In this document: positions 45,299 to 55,350 of the stretch, one piece after another
How the letters are laid out: each line of letters starts with the position of its first letter
How positions within the stretch are numbered: position 1 is the first letter of the stretch
NCBI GenBank assembly: GCA_001044335.1
Contig: CP011001.1
Coordinates: 1-64,000, forward strand
DNA length: 64,000 nucleotides
Direction: 5' to 3'
Source: Methylophilales bacterium MBRSF5
Lineage (GTDB): Bacteria > Pseudomonadota > Gammaproteobacteria > Burkholderiales > Methylophilaceae
Notes under the pieces: generated by a model
Seen by the model: the letters and a program-made list of their open reading frames with translations, nothing else
What the model was told of the DNA's origin: nothing
Databases searched by the model: none
Program-made: the position numbers and the translations under genes

Positions 45299-46543
45299 AT
45301 GGCAAATAAATCAACAATTCTTATCATTGATGATGAAAAAGATATCCGAGAGTCCTTATCAGAAATATTACTTGATGAAGGTTATGAAACATATTTGGCG
45401 GCAGATGCAAATGAAGCAAGAAAATTAATAAAGCAAGAAAATAATGTAGATATTATTTTATTAGATATCTGGATGCCTGACTGCGATGGAATTACTTTGC
45501 TCAAAGAGCTAAAGGCCAGTCAAAAATTAAAACAACCCATTATTATGATGTCAGGTCATGGAACAATAGATACAGCGATTGAGGCGACCAAAAATGGTGC
45601 CTTTGATTTTATTGAAAAGCCAATTTCGCTGCACAAAGTTTTGAAAGTTTTGAATGATGCAATTAATGAGTCATTAGATTTCAATACCTTATCCATTGAG
45701 TTTCTAAAAAATAACAAAGATAAAGAGTTGTTGGATGTATATAAAAAGCTAAACGAAAAGGAAAATCACCAATTTTTTAAAACTAATTGTAAGGATGCCC
45801 TTTATTCCTTTTTATCTTCAAATAAAGATCAAGTATTTAAGATTGATCAATCATCAATAAAAAAAATTGATAACTGCGAATCTTTTTTAGAGGAAAAGAA
45901 AAATTCTTTAATAATTTTTGAAAATTTTTCTGATTACAATGAGAATGCCGTGTCGATATTCAAGATCATTGAATCCAAGACAAAAAAATATAACGTAAAA
46001 ATAGCCATTAATAGTGATGTTGATTTAACGGAAGAATATAAACAAAAAATTAATTTCTCAGATTTTTCTATTATTGACTTCAAAGTGTTTGGCCAGCATG
46101 ATGATGATAAGCTAATCAAATCAGCTAGAGAAATTCTTACTTATCATTTAAATTTTGTTTCTAATAAAATATATAAAGAGTTTGATATTACTTTTTTAAA
46201 TAAAATTAGATCGGATAAAAATTGTTATGACATTTTATATCTTGATCAGATAATTAGAAATTGTCTAAAATTTGCTCATGGAGAAATTATTGATGAGGAA
46301 GACTATCTCAATGCTATTAAATTAAGCCCAGTTAATTTTCATGAGCTTTCAACGCAAAATAATCCTATTGAACATCTTTATGGCATGGAGCTTAAAAGTG
46401 CAAGAGAAGAGTTTGATAAACTTTATTTGAAACATCATTTGGATAACAACGTCAGCATGAAAGACTTATCAATGGTTTCTGGTGTTGAAAGAACCCATCT
46501 TTATAGAAAACTAAAACAACTAGGACTTAAAAACTCAAAGTAA
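45299..46543 (+). CDS. ntrX: NtrX-type response regulator with degenerate AAA+ domain
   Basis: The receiver domain (residues 1-120) is normal, with phospho-Asp in LLDIWMPDCDG and KP in FIEKPISL. The C-terminus is a Fis-type HTH (SMVSGVERTHLYRKLKQLGL). Between them, residues ~140-370 should be a sigma54-activating AAA+ domain, but no Walker A (GxxGxGKE), no GAFTGA loop and no Walker B Asp-Glu is visible. It therefore probably cannot activate sigma54 and may act as a plain DNA-binding regulator. It overlaps convergent xth by 17 nt. Confidence 0.9.
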   Translation: MANKSTILIIDDEKDIRESLSEILLDEGYETYLAADANEARKLIKQENNVDIILLDIWMPDCDGITLLKELKASQKLKQPIIMMSGHGTIDTAIEATKNGAFDFIEKPISLHKVLKVLNDAINESLDFNTLSIEFLKNNKDKELLDVYKKLNEKENHQFFKTNCKDALYSFLSSNKDQVFKIDQSSIKKIDNCESFLEEKKNSLIIFENFSDYNENAVSIFKIIESKTKKYNVKIAINSDVDLTEEYKQKINFSDFSIIDFKVFGQHDDDKLIKSAREILTYHLNFVSNKIYKEFDITFLNKIRSDKNCYDILYLDQIIRNCLKFAHGEIIDEEDYLNAIKLSPVNFHELSTQNNPIEHLYGMELKSAREEFDKLYLKHHLDNNVSMKDLSMVSGVERTHLYRKLKQLGLKNSK

Positions 46544-47297
46544 GCATTATTGGTGCGTGGTCTGAAGGCCTCTCTAATTTTCTATAATCAGTCAGGACAT
46601 TGAAGTCTTTTAAAAAATTGATTAAATCCTTTGAAGCAAGTATGTGGTCAATTCTTAATCCGAGGTTTCTTCTAAAGGCTGCCATCCTATAGTCCCACCA
46701 AGTAAATCCTGGTTCGTTTTTGTTTAGATGGCGATGAGTGTCAGTGAAATTGCATTCAATGATTTCTTTAAATAAATTTCTTTCAATATCGCTGGTAAGA
46801 ACAGTCCCAACCCATTTTTCAGGATCATGACAGTCAATGTCATCTGGGGCAATATTAAAATCGCCCATCAATAATGAATTAGAATTTTTTGTTTTAATGA
46901 ATTTTAAAAGAGCATTAACCCAAGTTTGTTTATAAATAAATTTATCGCTGTCTAATGATTGGCCGTTTGGAAAATATCCATTCATTATTAGAATTTTTCT
47001 ATCATCAAACTTTACTTCAGCAGAAACAAACCTTTTTTGCTCATCTTGAAAATTAGGAATATTTAACAAAACATTTTCATATGGGAGTTTAGTTATTATG
47101 GCGACCCCATTGAATGTTTTTTGTCCAGTGAAGATGGATTGATAACCAAGGTTATTAAAAGATTCATTTGGAAAATTTTCATCTTGAGACTTTGTTTCTT
47201 GTAAAGAAATAACATCAGGGTTATGTTTATTAATTATATCTACAAGTTGGTCATGTCTAATCTTCAAAGAATTGACATTCCATGAAATAATTTTCAT
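46527..47297 (-). CDS. xth: exodeoxyribonuclease III
   Basis: The 256-residue AP endonuclease starts MKIISWNVNSLKIR and has LQETKSQDENFP, LMGDFNIAPDDID, and the C-terminal RIDHILAS and PSDHAPIMLTL. It repairs abasic sites. It overlaps prlC by 4 nt. Confidence 0.96.
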   Translation of the reverse strand: MKIISWNVNSLKIRHDQLVDIINKHNPDVISLQETKSQDENFPNESFNNLGYQSIFTGQKTFNGVAIITKLPYENVLLNIPNFQDEQKRFVSAEVKFDDRKILIMNGYFPNGQSLDSDKFIYKQTWVNALLKFIKTKNSNSLLMGDFNIAPDDIDCHDPEKWVGTVLTSDIERNLFKEIIECNFTDTHRHLNKNEPGFTWWDYRMAAFRRNLGLRIDHILASKDLINFLKDFNVLTDYRKLERPSDHAPIMLTLSF

Positions 47298-49315
47298 GCA
47301 GCAAGTCCATTATGTCTTAATAAAGCATCTATGGAGGGTTCTCTACCTTTAAATTTAATAAATGACTCTTTTGCAGGCCTTGAACCACCAACACTTAAAA
47401 TTTCCCTTCTAAATCTGGAACCAACATCTTTGCTTAATACCCCATTATTTTCAAATTCTTCGAAGACATCCGCTGATAATACTTCTGCCCATTTGTAACT
47501 ATAGTATCCAGCAGCATACCCACCTGCAAAAATATGGCTAAAACTATGAGGAAAGCGATTCCAGTGAGGAGGGCGAACAACTGCAACTTCGTCTCGAACA
47601 GATTCAAGGGTGCTTATAACATCTAAATTATCTGGATTACTTTCCATGTGAATTAAGATATCAAATAATGCAAATTCGATTTGACGTAGGGACTGCATTC
47701 CTGATTGAAAGTTTTTACTTGCTATAAGTTTGTTAAATAATTCTTTTGGCATAGATTCTTTGGTATGAATATGTTGAGTCATATTTTTAATCACATTCCA
47801 ATCCCAACAAAAGTTCTCCATAAATTGGCTAGGTAATTCAACGGCATCCCATTCAACTCCCTTAATTCCAGAAACATTAAACTCAGAAATTTCGGTCAAA
47901 AGATGATGAAGCCCATGACCACATTCATGGAATAGTGTAATCACTTCATCATGTGTGAATAACGCTGGATTATTTCCTATGGGGGATGAAAAATTACATG
48001 TGAGATAGGCAACTGGATAATCAATATTTACGTTAAATTTAGATTTTGAAATACATTCATCCATCCATGCACCGCCACGTTTATTTTTACGTGCATAAAG
48101 ATCAAGATAAAAAGAACCAATAATTTTGTTGTTTTGTAATAGCTCAAAATATTTCACATCTTTGTGCCAAATAGGGGCTTTAGATTCGACAATATCTATA
48201 TCATATAAATTTTTAATTACGTTAAACAAACCTTCAATAACTTTATTCTCAGGAAAGAATTGTTTTATCTCTTGGTCATTAATATTGTATTTATCTTGTT
48301 TAATTGTTTCAGAATAAAATGCAACATCCCAGGCTTCAAGATCTTCAACCCCATCTTTTTTTGCAGCTTCTTTTAGTTCCTCAAAATCTTTTAAACCATA
48401 TGGTTTCGCTTTGTTGGATAAGTCTCTTAAAAAAGAACAAACTTCATCTGGACCGCTAGCCATTTTTCTATCAATACTTAATTCGGCATAATTATTAAAC
48501 CCCAACAATTTTGCTATGCTTGCACGATGGCTAAGAATATCTTTGATGATGGTTGTATTATCAAATTTTTTATCAGAAAACTCTGATGCCTTTTTGGCAT
48601 AGGCTTCATACATTTCTTTTCTTAGGTTTCTGTTTTTGGCATATTGAAGAACAGGAACATAACACGGAAAATGAAGAGTGAATGTATAACCTTTTTGATC
48701 ATTTTCTTTTGCTAAGGACTTTGCAGATTCAAGAATATCTTCAGGTATGCCTTCTAGCAAAATGTCATCAGTAATATTTAAAGTATAGTTGTTGGTTTCG
48801 TCTAAAACATTCTCTTCAAATTTTGATGCTAATTTTGCTAGTTTAGACTGTAATTCTTTAAACACAGTTTTTTTATCTTCATCTAGACCTACCCCTCCAA
48901 GTTTAAAGTCTTTAATTTCATCAGTAATAATTTTTTGTTGTATTGCATCCAAAGATTCAAAAATGGTAGATTTTTTTAATTCTTTGTATAAATTAAATAT
49001 TTTTGTATTTTGCGATAAGTTTGAGTAATAGTCTGTGATAAGCTCACGACATTTATTATATTCACCTCGGTATAGGTCAGAATTCATCACTGAATTAAGA
49101 TGACCAATTTGTGACCAAGCATTACTAAGTTTGTAATCAAGCAGGCTTAACTCATCTACAAATTTATAGTCAATTTTAGAAATATCATAGTTTTCTATCT
49201 CTTTTATTTTAGTTTTATTTTCATTGATGATTGCTGTAATTGCTGGATAGATGTGTTCCGCTTTAATTTGGTCAAAAATGGGTAAGTCTATTTGTTCTAA
49301 AATAGGATTGTTCAT
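47294..49315 (-). CDS. prlC: oligopeptidase A (M3 family)
   Basis: The 673-residue thimet-type metallopeptidase has the zinc motif LFHECGHGLHHLL and the third ligand region SQFMENFCWDW. It degrades peptides from proteolysis and signal peptides. It is full length and cytoplasmic. Confidence 0.95.
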   Translation of the reverse strand: MNNPILEQIDLPIFDQIKAEHIYPAITAIINENKTKIKEIENYDISKIDYKFVDELSLLDYKLSNAWSQIGHLNSVMNSDLYRGEYNKCRELITDYYSNLSQNTKIFNLYKELKKSTIFESLDAIQQKIITDEIKDFKLGGVGLDEDKKTVFKELQSKLAKLASKFEENVLDETNNYTLNITDDILLEGIPEDILESAKSLAKENDQKGYTFTLHFPCYVPVLQYAKNRNLRKEMYEAYAKKASEFSDKKFDNTTIIKDILSHRASIAKLLGFNNYAELSIDRKMASGPDEVCSFLRDLSNKAKPYGLKDFEELKEAAKKDGVEDLEAWDVAFYSETIKQDKYNINDQEIKQFFPENKVIEGLFNVIKNLYDIDIVESKAPIWHKDVKYFELLQNNKIIGSFYLDLYARKNKRGGAWMDECISKSKFNVNIDYPVAYLTCNFSSPIGNNPALFTHDEVITLFHECGHGLHHLLTEISEFNVSGIKGVEWDAVELPSQFMENFCWDWNVIKNMTQHIHTKESMPKELFNKLIASKNFQSGMQSLRQIEFALFDILIHMESNPDNLDVISTLESVRDEVAVVRPPHWNRFPHSFSHIFAGGYAAGYYSYKWAEVLSADVFEEFENNGVLSKDVGSRFRREILSVGGSRPAKESFIKFKGREPSIDALLRHNGLAA

Positions 49316-49319
49316 ATTA

Positions 49320-51032
49320 TTAATTATTAAGATTATTGATTAAATTTTCAATTTCAATTTTATCGTGAGTATTCAGAATTTTCTTGGCTTTCGATTTTAA
49401 TTTTGAAAACTCAGATTCTAAGATTACTTTTTTTACTTTTAGAAGGCTTGACGGATGCATTGAGAAATTTGTTAAGCCAATCCCAATAAGTAATTTAGTT
49501 AATTTTGGATCTCCTGCCATCTCACCACATAGAGACACTTCGATACCTGCTTTAGTTCCGGCATCAATTACTCCTTTTATCAATTTAAGAAGTGCAGGAT
49601 GAGATGAATCGTATAAATGTGATACGGCATCATCTGTTCTATCAACAGCTAAAGTATATTGAATTAAATCATTTGTACCAATTGAAAGAAAGTCTAATTG
49701 AGAAGCAAAGCTTTCCGCATCAATGGCTGCCGCCGGTACTTCAATCATTCCTCCAATTAGCGTTTTAGAATTAAATTTTTTTCTTTCCGAAGTAAGTATA
49801 TCTTTTGCTCGCTCAATTAAGAGTTTTACTTGCCTGAGTTCGTTATTAGAGCTGAGCATGGGTATTAATATTCTAATGTTGCCATAATGTGAGGCTCTAA
49901 GTAATGCTTTCATCTGTGTGATGAACACATCAGGCTCTGCTAAACAAAATCTTATAGCTCTAAGACCAAGTGCAGGATTTTGATTTGTATTAGGCATGTG
50001 CTCAATAACTTTATCACCCCCTGAATCAAGTGTTCTAATAGTTATTATCTTATTAGGTAACGCTTTTGTTAAGTTTCTATAAATTGTGAATTGCTCATTT
50101 TCATCGAGCATACGATGTTTATCCATAAAAATAAATTCAGTTCTAAATAATCCAACACCCTTTGTATTATTTTCCATTACAGGTTCAGTGTTATTAGTAT
50201 CTTCAATATTTACATATAAATTTACAGACACCTTATCAATGGTTTTTGACGTGAGTTTTTGTAGACTAAGTAATTTTTTACTTTCTAATTCATATAAGTT
50301 TTGTTTTAACTTGTATTCATTTATGACTTCATCGGTTGGATTAATAATAACGCAGCCATGGTCTCCATCAACAATCAAATTATCACCGTTTGATATCAAG
50401 TTTTTAGCATTTTGTGTTCCAACCACTGAGGGTATGTTAATACTTTTAGCTAGAATAGCTGTATGAGATGTGGTTCCTCCAATATCTGTAACAAACGCAA
50501 TATTATTGCTATTTTTAAATTTAAGAGCATCTGCAGGAGAAATATCATGTGCAACAATAATTCTATTTTTATCACTAGATAATTGTTTAGATTCATGACC
50601 AATTAAATATTTAATCAATGTTTCACAGACTTGATAAATATCATTTTTTCTTTCACGAATGTAACTATTTTCAATTGAATTAAATTTATTAATTATTTCT
50701 TCCATTTGAACTTTTAATGACCACTCAGCATTTTGCTTGGATTTTTTTATGAGTTCTAATGGATTTTTTGAAATTTTTGGGTCATTAATTATGGCTAATT
50801 GCACATCGATGAATGACCCATATTCACCCATTTTATTTTTTTTCAGTTCTTTTTTTAAACTTAATAGCTCACTTTTCAGTTGTTTAATAGCTTGGTTAAA
50901 ACGTTTAATTTCATTTGTAATATTTTTTTGAGTAATAGTGTAAGGTTCGACTTCATTTAATGCGTGTGCTAAGATATAGGCTTTACCAATTGCCACACCT
51001 GAACTGACAGGTATTCCAGAGACAATTAACAA
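49320..51032 (-). CDS. ptsI: PTS enzyme I
   Basis: The 570-residue phosphotransferase has the phospho-His in GGTTSHTAILAKS, the PEP-binding region GVGLFRTEFIFM, and the C-terminal catalytic Cys in VSLCGEMAGD. It phosphorylates HPr from PEP. It starts one base after ptsH. Confidence 0.97.
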   Translation of the reverse strand: MLIVSGIPVSSGVAIGKAYILAHALNEVEPYTITQKNITNEIKRFNQAIKQLKSELLSLKKELKKNKMGEYGSFIDVQLAIINDPKISKNPLELIKKSKQNAEWSLKVQMEEIINKFNSIENSYIRERKNDIYQVCETLIKYLIGHESKQLSSDKNRIIVAHDISPADALKFKNSNNIAFVTDIGGTTSHTAILAKSINIPSVVGTQNAKNLISNGDNLIVDGDHGCVIINPTDEVINEYKLKQNLYELESKKLLSLQKLTSKTIDKVSVNLYVNIEDTNNTEPVMENNTKGVGLFRTEFIFMDKHRMLDENEQFTIYRNLTKALPNKIITIRTLDSGGDKVIEHMPNTNQNPALGLRAIRFCLAEPDVFITQMKALLRASHYGNIRILIPMLSSNNELRQVKLLIERAKDILTSERKKFNSKTLIGGMIEVPAAAIDAESFASQLDFLSIGTNDLIQYTLAVDRTDDAVSHLYDSSHPALLKLIKGVIDAGTKAGIEVSLCGEMAGDPKLTKLLIGIGLTNFSMHPSSLLKVKKVILESEFSKLKSKAKKILNTHDKIEIENLINNLNN

Positions 51033-51302
51033 TTACTTCCCCTCACCAAATAAATTATTAATTAACTTTTCTATAGACTCTAATGCTTTTTTCTCATCGA
51101 CGCCACTTATTCTGATGGTAAAAGAATCATGAATTCCAATTGATAGCAGAAGAATGTCCATCATATTTTTACAATCAATAATTTGATCATTAAAGATAAT
51201 TTCAATCTTCGATTTAAACTTAGCAGCTTCAGTTGATAATTTATTTGAAGCTCTTGCGTGAAGGCCTAGTTCATTCTTGATAGTAAGATTTTTTTTAATC
51301 AT
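51033..51302 (-). CDS. ptsH: HPr phosphocarrier lacking Ser46
   Basis: The 89-residue HPr has the phospho-His15 in GLHARAS. At position 46, where HPr kinase targets a Ser (usual motif K-S-I-M), it has Asn (CKNMMDILLL). The gene for HPr kinase, hprK, is absent from the cluster where betaproteobacteria normally have it. The regulatory Ser phosphorylation is thus gone on both sides. Overlaps the EIIA gene by 4 nt. Confidence 0.93.
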   Translation of the reverse strand: MIKKNLTIKNELGLHARASNKLSTEAAKFKSKIEIIFNDQIIDCKNMMDILLLSIGIHDSFTIRISGVDEKKALESIEKLINNLFGEGK

Positions 51303-51679
51303 AAAAAATTAATGATGGATTTGTTTCCACATTTAATAATTTCATCCACCATGGTTTGTATGTCATTTGTTTTAAATGTAACGGCTTTCATTAACATTGG
51401 CAAATTCAACCCTGATATGGCATAAATATTTTCTTGCGACGTATGTTTTTTGACGATATTGCTAGAAGAGGCACCATATAAGTCTGTAAGAATAATTATC
51501 TCGCAATCTTTATTTTTATTTACATATGCATCAAGCTCTTTTTTTGATACATCAATATCTGAAGAATTTAATGAAATAATATCAATTAAGTTGTTATATT
51601 TTTTTTGTAAATTCTTCTCAACACACTCAACAAGTGATTGACCAAGATTGCCATGAGTAATTAATAAAAATCTAAACAT
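51299..51679 (-). CDS. PTS EIIA, mannose family (regulatory)
   Basis: The 126-residue domain has the active-site His9 in LLITHGNLGQSL and ILTDLYGASSSNI. No EIIB or EIIC gene is nearby, so it probably serves regulation, as in other betaproteobacterial PTS clusters. It overlaps rapZ by 8 nt. Confidence 0.88.
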   Translation of the reverse strand: MFRFLLITHGNLGQSLVECVEKNLQKKYNNLIDIISLNSSDIDVSKKELDAYVNKNKDCEIIILTDLYGASSSNIVKKHTSQENIYAISGLNLPMLMKAVTFKTNDIQTMVDEIIKCGNKSIINFL

Positions 51680-52514
51680 CTAATTCTCGATGAAAAGTGG
51701 ATACATGCAGATCATTATTATTACTTTTAATAATATTTGCAATTTCCTCTGTTACAAAGACTGATCTATGCCTTCCTCCTGTGCATCCAAATCCAATTGC
51801 AAGATATTTTCTTCCTTGGAGCGCATATTTTCTTATTCGTGGTCTCAAAAAAGATGAGATATCTTGAATGATTTCTTTGGTTTCTTCGAATTCTAGTAAG
51901 TATTTTTTAAGAGACAAATCTAATCCTGTAAGATTTTTAAGATCATCTTTATAAAACGGGTTTGGTAATTCTCTAACATCAAAAATAAAATCAATATCTA
52001 ATGGAATTGCTTTTTTATAAGCAAAAGATGAAAGGTGAATATGAAAACTTAATTTTGAATCAATAAGATCATTTATTTTTACATTAAGTGAAGTTAAGTT
52101 TAGATTGCTGGTATCAATATGAATATAATCGTCCTCTAGCATGCTTAAAATTTCTTGATCTTTAACTATGGCTTCTCGTAAGCTTGTCTTATTTTTACTA
52201 AGTGGATGCTTTCTTCTGGATTCATTAAATCGTTTGATAATTTGTTCAATACTTGCTGTTAAAAAAATTAACTTAAATGAAACTTTTAAATGTTTTAATT
52301 CTTCTAAAATTAATGGAAGCATTTCAATATTAAGAGATCGGCTATCAATACTTATTGCAACTGATTTGATTTGGTTATTACCTAGATCTTGAATTGCATT
52401 GGGTAAAAGTTTGGCAGGCAGGTTATCAATACAATAATAGTTATTATCTTCAAAAGTTCTTAGTGCATTCGTTTTGCCTGCACCAGACAATCCTGTAATG
52501 ATATATAAATTCAA
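51672..52514 (-). CDS. rapZ: RNase adapter RapZ
   Basis: The 280-residue protein has an N-terminal P-loop (GLSGAGKTNALRTFED) and a C-terminal domain with GCTGGRHRSVFV. RapZ delivers small RNAs to RNase E and controls glucosamine-6-P synthase in enterobacteria. Normal length. Confidence 0.95.
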   Translation of the reverse strand: MNLYIITGLSGAGKTNALRTFEDNNYYCIDNLPAKLLPNAIQDLGNNQIKSVAISIDSRSLNIEMLPLILEELKHLKVSFKLIFLTASIEQIIKRFNESRRKHPLSKNKTSLREAIVKDQEILSMLEDDYIHIDTSNLNLTSLNVKINDLIDSKLSFHIHLSSFAYKKAIPLDIDFIFDVRELPNPFYKDDLKNLTGLDLSLKKYLLEFEETKEIIQDISSFLRPRIRKYALQGRKYLAIGFGCTGGRHRSVFVTEEIANIIKSNNNDLHVSTFHRELDV

Positions 52515-52517
52515 AAA

Positions 52518-52841
52518 TTATTGGTTGTGTTTTCTAACAACCCCCTCAGACTGGTGGTGATCTTTTGCCTTTTCTTTAATTTTAATAACTTGTCTATCTA
52601 TTTTGTGAATCAAATCATCTATAACTTTGTACATGTCTGATCCAGATGCGTCGCTGAAGATTTCGTTATGCATCAGATGTAATTTACATTCAGCAATGTG
52701 ATGATGATTCTCTGTTTTTAAAATAAACTTAACATCAGTTATATTTTCAAAATGTCTTGTTATTTTATTAAATTTTTCATGAATTAGTGATTCAAGAGCT
52801 TCAGTTATTTCAATGTTTTGGCCTGTGATTGTGATATCCAT
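52518..52841 (-). CDS. hpf: ribosome hibernation promoting factor (short form)
   Basis: The 107-residue protein begins MDITITGQNIEITEAL and has HHIAECKLHL and DMYKVIDDLIHKIDRQVIK, the short HPF/YfiA type. It inactivates ribosomes at rest. Directly downstream of rpoN, as usual; ptsN, which normally follows, is missing. Confidence 0.95.
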   Translation of the reverse strand: MDITITGQNIEITEALESLIHEKFNKITRHFENITDVKFILKTENHHHIAECKLHLMHNEIFSDASGSDMYKVIDDLIHKIDRQVIKIKEKAKDHHQSEGVVRKHNQ

Positions 52842-52845
52842 TTAT

Positions 52846-54114
52846 TTAAGTACCTTTCTTTCGTTTTGAAGCAGATAATATCTCCAGCTGTTCGCGATAT
52901 TTGGCAACTGTTCTTCTACTGATTGTAATATTTTCTTTGCCAAGTGTTAAGAGAATTTGAGAATCAGACAATGGTTTGGCTTTATCTTCATGTCTAATAA
53001 TAGCCTTAATTTTATCTAATATGGCTTTGTTTGAAGTGTTGTTTACCTCATTTACGAAAAAATATTTTAATTCAAAAATACCATGAGGCGTCTCAATGAA
53101 TTTATTATTTACAATTCTACTAACCGTTGATTCATGAATCTCTAGTTCTTTCGCAATTGTTTTAATATTCAAAGAAGACTTTAAAATATTTTTATTTAAA
53201 AACTCTTTATGGTGAGAGAAGATACAATTAACAACCCTGATAATATTAATTTTTCTATAATTTAAATTCTTTATGAACCACTTTGCTTGATTGTATAAGT
53301 CTTTATCATCAACCTCATCTTTTTTTAAATTAAATAATTTAAGAGAGTCATAATTATTCTTTAGTGAAATATCAAATTTACTCCCATTATTTTTTATGAT
53401 TATATCTGGGGTGATAAATTGAGATGTATCTGATGAGAGATAGGCAAGCCCAGGTTTTGGATTTAGGGACACTATAAACTCATTGCATTTAATAATGTGA
53501 TCGGGTGGAAGGTTTATATTTTTCGCAATTTTTTTGAAATTTTTATTTGCTAAGTCTGCTAAATGATTTTCAATAATTTTTTTTGAGTCTAATGCAACTT
53601 GATTTCGAATAAATTGATCAAGTTGAAAGATCAAACATTCTTTTAAGTTTCTGGCACCAATACCTGGAGATGAAATAGTATTTAACTTCAAAATAAGATT
53701 CTTAATTTTTTTATTAGCTGTATCAGAATCAAGGGCTAATTCTGTAATGAAGAAATCATAATCTTCTTTCAAATATCCATTATCATCAATATAATCAATA
53801 ATTAACCGTGCTAATACTTCATCCTCATAATCAAGCCCTAAATCAAATAAATTATTTAATAAATAATCCTTAAGGCTAAATCCATAAATATTATTTTCTG
53901 AAATATTTTCTTCATTATTTTCAATAACGCTAGCGGAATAATTAAGATTAAATTTTTCTGAATCATCTAGCTGTAAGTAAGGGTTCTTGGATAAAAAGTC
54001 ATTAATTAATAATTCAATTTCAATTTCATTAGATTTCAGTAAATTAACTGATTGTTCAATATTTGGTGATAATTTAAGTGAATTTTTGAGTCTTAAATGA
54101 GCGCTTAATGCCAT
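52846..54114 (-). CDS. rpoN: RNA polymerase sigma-54 factor
   Basis: The 422-residue factor has region I (LRLKNSLKLSPNIEQSVNLL), the core-binding domain, the HTH (KELEIHESTVSRIVNNK) and the RpoN box (SRRTVAKYREQL). It is shorter than the usual ~480 residues, mainly in the acidic region II. NtrX, the one candidate activator in the window, lacks a working AAA+ domain. Confidence 0.96.
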   Translation of the reverse strand: MALSAHLRLKNSLKLSPNIEQSVNLLKSNEIEIELLINDFLSKNPYLQLDDSEKFNLNYSASVIENNEENISENNIYGFSLKDYLLNNLFDLGLDYEDEVLARLIIDYIDDNGYLKEDYDFFITELALDSDTANKKIKNLILKLNTISSPGIGARNLKECLIFQLDQFIRNQVALDSKKIIENHLADLANKNFKKIAKNINLPPDHIIKCNEFIVSLNPKPGLAYLSSDTSQFITPDIIIKNNGSKFDISLKNNYDSLKLFNLKKDEVDDKDLYNQAKWFIKNLNYRKINIIRVVNCIFSHHKEFLNKNILKSSLNIKTIAKELEIHESTVSRIVNNKFIETPHGIFELKYFFVNEVNNTSNKAILDKIKAIIRHEDKAKPLSDSQILLTLGKENITISRRTVAKYREQLEILSASKRKKGT

Positions 54115-54116
54115 AT

Positions 54117-54839
54117 TTAAAGAGAAAAATCTTGGCCTAAATAAATATTTTTTACATTTTCATTTTCTACAATTTCATTGGGTGTGCCAGAAGTAAAAAT
54201 TTTTCCTTGATTGACAATGTAAGCTCTATTACATATGCCAAGTGTTTCGCGGACACTGTGGTCAGTGATGAGAATCCCAATGCCTCTAGAGGATAAAAAT
54301 TTAATGATTTTTTGTATGTCTAAGACTGCAATTGGGTCAATTCCAGCAAATGGTTCATCAAGCAGAATGAATTTTGGGTTTGTTGCAAGGCACCTGGCAA
54401 TTTCAACCCTTCTTCTCTCTCCACCTGACAGGGAAATAGCAGAATTTTTTCTTATATGTTCAATTCCAAGTTCTGTGAGTAGTAGATTTAGCTTTGTTTT
54501 AATATCATCTTTATTTAATTTTCTTAACTCCAAAATGGAGATGATATTTTCTTCAACATTCATTTTTCTGAAAATGGATGGTTCTTGAGGAAGGTAGGCA
54601 AGACCTAGTTGAGAGCGAACATGAATGGGTTTTTTTGTAATATCAGTATTATCAACTAATATTGATCCATGTTCAGGTTGAATTAGACCCACAATCATAT
54701 AGAAGGATGTGGTCTTTCCTGCGCCATTAGGACCTAATAAACCAATAATTTCCCCACTAGATATTTCTAGAGAAATATCTTTAACAACATCTTTATTTTT
54801 ATAGCTTTTCTTTATGTTTTGTATTCTTAAAGTCGTCAT
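54117..54839 (-). CDS. lptB: LPS export ABC transporter ATPase LptB
   Basis: The 240-residue ATPase has Walker A (GPNGAGKTT), signature [15 protein letters not shown], Walker B ([12 protein letters not shown]) and the switch His (ITDHSVRE). It powers LPS extraction with LptFG. Confidence 0.97.
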   Translation of the reverse strand: MTTLRIQNIKKSYKNKDVVKDISLEISSGEIIGLLGPNGAGKTTSFYMIVGLIQPEHGSILVDNTDITKKPIHVRSQLGLAYLPQEPSIFRKMNVEENIISILELRKLNKDDIKTKLNLLLTELGIEHIRKNSAISLSGGERRRVEIARCLATNPKFILLDEPFAGIDPIAVLDIQKIIKFLSSRGIGILITDHSVRETLGICNRAYIVNQGKIFTSGTPNEIVENENVKNIYLGQDFSL

Positions 54840-54840
54840 T

Positions 54841-55350
54841 TTATTTCTTATCAGGACGAATAATAGCTCGTGTTCTTCCCTTTTTTAATTCTTCACCATC
54901 TTTTGTTTTAGTATTTCCTGACATCGCCTGCGCAAACTCAGAACTTGCATCGTACATTATGTAGTCACCGATGACTAAATCATTTCCTTTTTTTACACGT
55001 GCCTTGCTATACAAATGTATCTTATCCATATTGCCATCATACTCGATCCTTAAAGCTTGCCCTTCTATATAATCATCACTTCCTTCCATTTTTTGTTTGA
55101 AGGTTGTTGGTTTTCCTTCTGAGGTAGAGTGTTGAAAACCTTGCTTGTCTTCTCTGATAATCAACTTATCACCACGAATAATTAATGTCCCTTGCTGCAA
55201 AATGACATCTCCAGAATAGGTGCTAATATTTTTTGAGTCATCAATTAACAATTCATCTGAATCAATAATGATTGGCTGATCTTTGTCAGCTTTTTCAGCA
55301 AAAGAGAAGAAAGATATAAATAATATTATGTAAATAAATTTATTTGTCAT
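54841..55350 (-). CDS. lptA: LPS transport periplasmic protein LptA
   Basis: A signal peptide ([10 protein letters not shown]) precedes a beta-jellyroll OstA domain ([37 protein letters not shown]). It forms the LPS bridge across the periplasm. It overlaps lptC by 11 nt. Confidence 0.92.
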   Translation of the reverse strand: MTNKFIYIILFISFFSFAEKADKDQPIIIDSDELLIDDSKNISTYSGDVILQQGTLIIRGDKLIIREDKQGFQHSTSEGKPTTFKQKMEGSDDYIEGQALRIEYDGNMDKIHLYSKARVKKGNDLVIGDYIMYDASSEFAQAMSGNTKTKDGEELKKGRTRAIIRPDKK

